From contig CAMNAB010000116.1 in assembly GCA_946530355.1 (NCBI GenBank), positions 1 to 8,418 of the forward strand: a stretch of DNA of 8,418 bases, read 5' to 3'. The stretch comes from Firm-04 sp003446315 (GTDB lineage Bacteria > Bacillota > Clostridia > Oscillospirales > Ruminococcaceae). How positions within the stretch are numbered: the first letter of the stretch is position 1; every line of letters begins with the position of its first letter. Below are positions 4,653 through 8,418 of this stretch, one piece after another. The notes beneath the pieces were generated by a model. That model did not search any database. It worked only from the letters and a program-made list of their open reading frames with translations, and was not told the DNA's origin. A program made the position numbers and the translations under genes.

Positions 4653-5858
4653 TCAGAAAAGCGGGGCGAGTGCGGCACCGGTATTCGCAATTTTCGCTGC
4701 GATCTCTGCTTCACGATCCAGATGCATCAGATAAACATGCACGCCCGCTGCACACAGCTTCCGGATGACCGGCAGCAATGCGTCGATCTGCAAGTGCACG
4801 TTGGAAGGGTAATACGCCGCTTCTGTATAGAAATATGCGCCTGCATGCAGCAGCGGCAGAAACGGCTCTGCGGTCGCTGTATCGCCGGTATAAATCACAT
4901 CGGTTCCGGCGATTTTCAGATGCCACCCGAAACAGCGGTTTTCAAGCTGCGGTGCATGTACGGTCGGGACGGCGCTGCACAGCCACGGTGCGTGATAGTC
5001 CGCCGTCAGATGATAGCCTTTCGGGTCACAGCCGTCCATGCGGTCAATCAGATATTGCAGGTCTGCAAGCACTGCTTCGTTCGGTGCAATGACCGTCACC
5101 GGAATGCCAAGCACATAATATGCATAATGAATCAGCATCGGAATGCCGCCGACATGGTCGCTGTGCGGATGCGTGACCAGCACGATGATCTCCTTTTTCT
5201 GCGTGATCAGTTCCGTTTGCCGCAGCCGGTGAAATGCCGACATCGGACAATCCAGCAGCACCAGTTTTTCTGCATCCGGCGAAAAGAATGCACAGTTCTG
5301 CGCATCTGCAAATGCGGATCCGCGTCCGAGAAATTGCAGCAAATGCGCTGCTTCCGGCTTTTGATCCGAAAGCTCCATATGGCATCTGTCCCATATTTCG
5401 TCTGCATACCGGAACACGGCTTCCGTGCAGCCTGTCTGCCGGAATCCTGCATGCTGATAACAGCGCTTTGCCGCTTCATTGACCGAAAAAACACATAATT
5501 GCACGGATTTTGCTTTCGTAACCGTGCGTGCATAATGGACTGCAAGCTGCATCATTTCTCTGCCGATGCCCTGCCCGCGTCTGCTGCTGTCTGTCATGAC
5601 AAATTTGAAAAAGCCGGTGTCGGTTTCCGGATGGATCGCATAGCAGAAAAAGCCGATCGCCTGCCCGTTTTCATCTGCTGCCACATACGGCATGTCACCG
5701 TGTTCGACTGCCAGTGCATGCAGTTTTTTATGAAAGGCTTCCGGCTCCGGCGGATATGGCAGAAGATCGGCACACCAGAGCGCATGCGTCCGCGGATCCG
5801 TGATCCATTTGGAGATCACCGGAAAATCCCATTCCGGCAGATAGGGTCTGATTCTCAT
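4653..5858 (-). CDS. GNAT acetyltransferase fused to a metallo-beta-lactamase-fold hydrolase
   Basis: One 401-residue chain (404 from the GTG at 5867). Residues 1-165 form a GNAT domain: N-terminal MRIRPYLPEWD, acetyl-CoA loop RRGQGIGR (93-100), and NEAAKRCYQHAGF (127-139), typical of motif B. Residues about 173-401 form an MBL domain: a RNase Z-like entry LQFLGRGSAFAD (174-185), metal motif HPHSDH (230-235), H301, D326 in YTGDT and H379 in LMHLD. All main metal ligands appear present, so both halves look catalytic. Substrates are unknown; the MBL half resembles phosphodiesterase/RNase Z-like enzymes more than beta-lactamases. I chose the ATG because AGGTGA lies five bases before it, while the GTG lacks a ribosome site. 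It follows the CotH gene by about 30 bases, so it is probably in that operon. No T-run terminator follows, only a GCATTC/GAATGC dyad (4611-4616 with 4646-4651). Confidence 0.88.
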   Translation of the reverse strand: MRIRPYLPEWDFPVISKWITDPRTHALWCADLLPYPPEPEAFHKKLHALAVEHGDMPYVAADENGQAIGFFCYAIHPETDTGFFKFVMTDSSRRGQGIGREMMQLAVHYARTVTKAKSVQLCVFSVNEAAKRCYQHAGFRQTGCTEAVFRYADEIWDRCHMELSDQKPEAAHLLQFLGRGSAFADAQNCAFFSPDAEKLVLLDCPMSAFHRLRQTELITQKKEIIVLVTHPHSDHVGGIPMLIHYAYYVLGIPVTVIAPNEAVLADLQYLIDRMDGCDPKGYHLTADYHAPWLCSAVPTVHAPQLENRCFGWHLKIAGTDVIYTGDTATAEPFLPLLHAGAYFYTEAAYYPSNVHLQIDALLPVIRKLCAAGVHVYLMHLDREAEIAAKIANTGAALAPLF

Positions 5859-5863
5859 TGTTT

Positions 5864-5869
5864 TCACCT
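5864..5869 (-). promoter_or_regulatory. Ribosome binding site that decides the GNAT-MBL start
   Basis: AGGTGA on the minus strand is five bases upstream of the ATG at 5858. It contains most of the alternative GTG codon (5867-5865), which makes that upstream start unlikely. Confidence 0.5.
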
Positions 5870-5889
5870 GTTTTCATTGTCTGATCCGG

Positions 5890-7542
5890 TCAGTTGCTGC
5901 CCCAGTAATCATTGAGGAATGCCGTGCGCTTTTCCAGCCAGTCAGCCAGATATTCCGCAGCCTGTTCCTGATCCTTACATTTCCGTGCAGAACGGGAAAG
6001 CTCCTGATAAAAATCAGCGTTATTGCGGATATTATCCCATTTCTCATAGTTTCTGGCAAATGCATTCTGATAATCCTTTGTTTCTTGCAGGATCATATCA
6101 TGTGCTTTGCGGAAAACACCGGATTCATATGCTTTTTTCCATGTTTCCCGGATCACATCCTGATACCAGTCCTCGTACATCAGGACAGCCAGCCACGGAT
6201 TGATCGTTTCATAATTGCCTTTGTAGTCCGGCCCGCAGTCTACATCCGGGATCAGATTTGCGGCATAAAAGCCGGTGCCGTCTTCACAGCGCATCTTGTT
6301 GCCCATCGCAGAATCAAAATCCCACGGCGCTTCAAACCGCAGTTTTTTGCTGCCGCCTTCGCCGAAATCCACATCCATATAAAAGCTCGACCAGTACAGA
6401 TCTGCGTCACAGGTCAGCTCGCTGATGATGTACATATCTGCAAGCGACTGCACATCGACTGCCTGTTCCACGGCTTCCTGCGGCGAGATCGACGTATCTT
6501 CGCTGATCTCCGTGAAGGCATCGTTGAAGACCATCGCTTTGTTTTCGTAGGCTGCGGCATACATGATCTCATAAACATGATTCAAATAAGATGCGATGAA
6601 ATCATGCTGCTCCTGTGTGTTGATCTGACTTTTGATCGTGATGCCCACATCCCGTTTCGGATCGCTGCTGTTCTTCGGCAGACAGCTCATGGTTTTCTCA
6701 TTGCCGCCTTCGCCGTCAAACGGGGTCAGAGGTGCATTGTCTGCATATTCCACATGGAATTGGTGAAGCGGATCTTCATTATAATAATAGCCGTCAAATT
6801 CCATCAGATAGCCGATATTTGTGCCGGTATCTTCCGGCTGTACTTCTGTGATCGCAATGCGTTCCGGATTGACCTGCTGCTGTTCCGCAAGCAGATAAAC
6901 ACCCCAGTATTCCTGATTGACAAATACTTCCGCAAATTGTGCATCTGATGCGTAAAGACCGTCTGCACCGAGGATCTCACGCGCTATGGACAGCGCGGTG
7001 CGGTCACGCAGCAGGGATGCATCTTTATATGCTGCAAGGAGCAGCCAGTTCCGGAAGGCTGCACCATCATGCATGCCAAGCAGATTCTGCTTTTCCGTGA
7101 ATTTGAGCCGCAGCGGTTTTTTCGGATAATTCGTTGTCCAGTTGCCGCGCACTTTGACCTCTGCTTCTGCATCGGCAAGCAGCAGATTCTGATCCGGGTC
7201 TGTGAGCGAGATCTTGCAGGTCTCGTAGTAGGGGGCAGGCGGCATCACATAACCGGGTGTCCATGTTGCGATCTGCTCTGCTACATGCGCTGCGACCGGT
7301 TTTGTGATGAAATCCATGACATTGCTTTCCTGCGATACCGTTTGAATGGAAAGGACAGGCAGCTCTTTATAATCGCTGAGATCCAGCGGCTTTGTTTCTG
7401 TTGATCCGGTATCCGCTGCCGATGTTTCTGTCGGAGCCGTCATGAAGGACATAACCGGTTCCTGTTCTGATGTGTTTTGTGTACATGCTGTCAGTGTGAC
7501 GAGCAGTGCTGTGATGCATAATGCGGCGTGACATTTTTTCAT
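5890..7542 (-). CDS. CotH-family (spore-coat kinase-like) surface lipoprotein
   Basis: A 550-residue protein with a lipoprotein signal: basic start, hydrophobic stretch and lipobox LTAC with the modified cysteine at 20. A Ser/Thr/Glu-rich linker (21-55) follows, so it should be anchored outside the membrane. The CotH domain shows VRGNWTTNYPKKPLRLKF (131-148), NWLLLAAYKDASLLRD (165-180), EVFVNQEYWGVYLLAEQ (205-221), GYLMEFDGYYY (244-254), DADLYWSSFY (379-388) and the metal-binding APWDFDSAMGN (405-415). CotH of Bacillus phosphorylates spore-coat proteins; in gut Clostridia related lipoproteins are common and largely uncharacterised, so kinase activity here is inferred from the conserved WDFD region. 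AAGGAG lies nine bases before the ATG, which overlaps the radical SAM stop by 4 bp. The GNAT-MBL fusion follows. Neighbourhood gives no clear spore-coat context. Confidence 0.9.
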   Translation of the reverse strand: MKKCHAALCITALLVTLTACTQNTSEQEPVMSFMTAPTETSAADTGSTETKPLDLSDYKELPVLSIQTVSQESNVMDFITKPVAAHVAEQIATWTPGYVMPPAPYYETCKISLTDPDQNLLLADAEAEVKVRGNWTTNYPKKPLRLKFTEKQNLLGMHDGAAFRNWLLLAAYKDASLLRDRTALSIAREILGADGLYASDAQFAEVFVNQEYWGVYLLAEQQQVNPERIAITEVQPEDTGTNIGYLMEFDGYYYNEDPLHQFHVEYADNAPLTPFDGEGGNEKTMSCLPKNSSDPKRDVGITIKSQINTQEQHDFIASYLNHVYEIMYAAAYENKAMVFNDAFTEISEDTSISPQEAVEQAVDVQSLADMYIISELTCDADLYWSSFYMDVDFGEGGSKKLRFEAPWDFDSAMGNKMRCEDGTGFYAANLIPDVDCGPDYKGNYETINPWLAVLMYEDWYQDVIRETWKKAYESGVFRKAHDMILQETKDYQNAFARNYEKWDNIRNNADFYQELSRSARKCKDQEQAAEYLADWLEKRTAFLNDYWGSN

Positions 7543-8418
7543 GATTCTGTTCTCCTTGTTTCTGGTATGGATTTCGTTGCTTCATAAAGGCAGCCTTGCT
7601 GCCAGCCGTTTTCTCCCATGCGCTGATTGATCGCGGCAATGATCTCATTTTTCTGCAAATTCCAGTCCGGTGCGGTGAGCTGATCCGGCGGACAATCGCC
7701 TGTGAGCCGGTGCACGATCATATCCGGTGCGATGTGGGTCAGCACATATGTGACTGCGCTGACATATTCCTGCATGGACATCGGGCGATAACTGCCGCTG
7801 CGATACATCTGCTCCAGAACCGTATCGTGCATGACGTAAACCGAATGGATCTTGATGCCCCACGGATGCAGCGAATTGATATACCGGACGGTATTTGCAA
7901 TGTCCTGCATATCTTCTCCCGGCAGCCCGATCATCATATGCAATACAAACGGGATATTGCGTGCACGGAGCAATGCAGCCGCTTCTGTGCACCGTTCCCG
8001 CAGATATCCGCGGTTGATGCGGCGGGCAGTCTCATCATTGGCAGTCTGAAGCCCAAGCTCTACCCAGACATCATATTTTGCCGTATAATCGTGCAGCAGA
8101 TCTGCGATCTCCGGCGTGATGCAATCGGGTCTTGTGCCGACTGCAAGTGCACGCATGCGTTCCTGCTGCATGGCTTCGTCATAGCGCTGTTTCAGGATCT
8201 CCACCGGCGCATATGTATTTGTGAAATTCTGGAAATATGCGATAAATCCGTCTGATTTCGGATTCCGCCGGATAAAACGTGCTGTTTGTTCCGCAACGGA
8301 CAGCGCACCCAGCCGGATATGCTCACCGGCACCGCGCTCCCCGCAGAAAATGCATCCGCCTGTGCCGCAGGTGCCGTCCCGGTTCGGGCAGGTGAATCCG
8401 CCGTCAATGCAGATCTTG
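7539..8418 (-). CDS. TIGR01212/YhcC-family radical SAM protein (5' end outside the window)
   Basis: The reading frame is open from the right edge (first full codon at 8417) and gives 292 residues; probably only about 20-30 N-terminal residues are missing, judged from the family length near 310. The [4Fe-4S] cluster region is CPNRDGTCGTGGCIFC (C10, C22 and C25 counted from the edge), the spaced cysteine pattern of this family rather than CxxxCxxC. Other family landmarks are YFQNFTNTYAPVE, GLQTANDETARRINRGY, MMIGLPGE, GIKIHSVYVMHDT and RLTGDCPPDQL...APDW. Internal GTG at 8204 is not the start, because the cluster motif lies upstream. The molecular function of the family is not settled to my knowledge; similarity to Elp3-like proteins hints at nucleic-acid or tRNA chemistry. 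Its stop overlaps the CotH ATG (ATGA), so the two are co-translated. Confidence 0.93.
   Translation of the reverse strand, partial: KICIDGGFTCPNRDGTCGTGGCIFCGERGAGEHIRLGALSVAEQTARFIRRNPKSDGFIAYFQNFTNTYAPVEILKQRYDEAMQQERMRALAVGTRPDCITPEIADLLHDYTAKYDVWVELGLQTANDETARRINRGYLRERCTEAAALLRARNIPFVLHMMIGLPGEDMQDIANTVRYINSLHPWGIKIHSVYVMHDTVLEQMYRSGSYRPMSMQEYVSAVTYVLTHIAPDMIVHRLTGDCPPDQLTAPDWNLQKNEIIAAINQRMGENGWQQGCLYEATKSIPETRRTES

Noticed and set aside
6085..6948. Long plus-strand open frames opposite the CotH gene and others (for example opposite the dehydrogenase and the GNAT-MBL gene).
   Set aside because: They are antisense shadows: Cys/His/Arg-rich, without ribosome sites or recognisable domains, while the minus-strand genes show clear family motifs.

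Overview
The window looks like a chromosomal segment of a Clostridia-type Bacillota, most likely an Oscillospiraceae/Ruminococcus relative. This rests on the AGGAGG-type ribosome sites, a CotH-family lipoprotein, a TIGR01212 radical SAM protein, a YqhD-like alcohol dehydrogenase and short hairpin-plus-T terminators; the taxonomy is inference. All convincing genes are on the minus strand, so the biological order runs from right to left. Right block (8418 to 4653): a 5'-truncated TIGR01212/YhcC radical SAM protein overlaps a CotH-type lipoprotein by 4 bp. The lipoprotein is followed after a short gap by a one-chain fusion of a GNAT acetyltransferase and a metallo-beta-lactamase-fold hydrolase. 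No canonical terminator follows. Middle block (4652 to 3080): a strong extended -10 promoter drives a stand-alone structured RNA of about 225 nt with its own terminator (4540 to 4314). Next comes a separate promoter, a two-helix membrane protein and an AraC-family regulator ending in a perfect 14-bp palindromic terminator. Left block (3079 to 497): a promoter with a structured leader of about 180 nt, then a translationally coupled SDR/epimerase and iron-type alcohol dehydrogenase, and a strong terminator. Far left (1 to 496): mostly non-coding DNA with a folded intergenic repeat and a plus-strand terminator with no matching gene, plus possibly the first codons of another minus-strand gene. The most interesting observation is a duplicated cassette. 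The DNA upstream of the SDR operon (3074 to 3011) and of the stand-alone RNA (4610 to 4547) aligns without gaps: 35 of 44 bases match, covering a palindromic site at the same distance from identical TATAAT boxes. The RNAs that follow share collinear blocks: a hairpin loop carrying GAGAGGGG, then GACAAT, GCCGGAGAAGC, GCTTyTCCG and CTGAATG. The stems around the shared loop differ in sequence but still pair. This suggests an unrecognised structured RNA family with its own promoter/operator. One copy is the leader of a dehydrogenase operon. The other is a terminated RNA just upstream of a membrane-protein/AraC operon, so it could be an sRNA or an attenuating leader. The AraC regulator encoded between the two is the obvious candidate to bind the shared palindrome, but this is inference.
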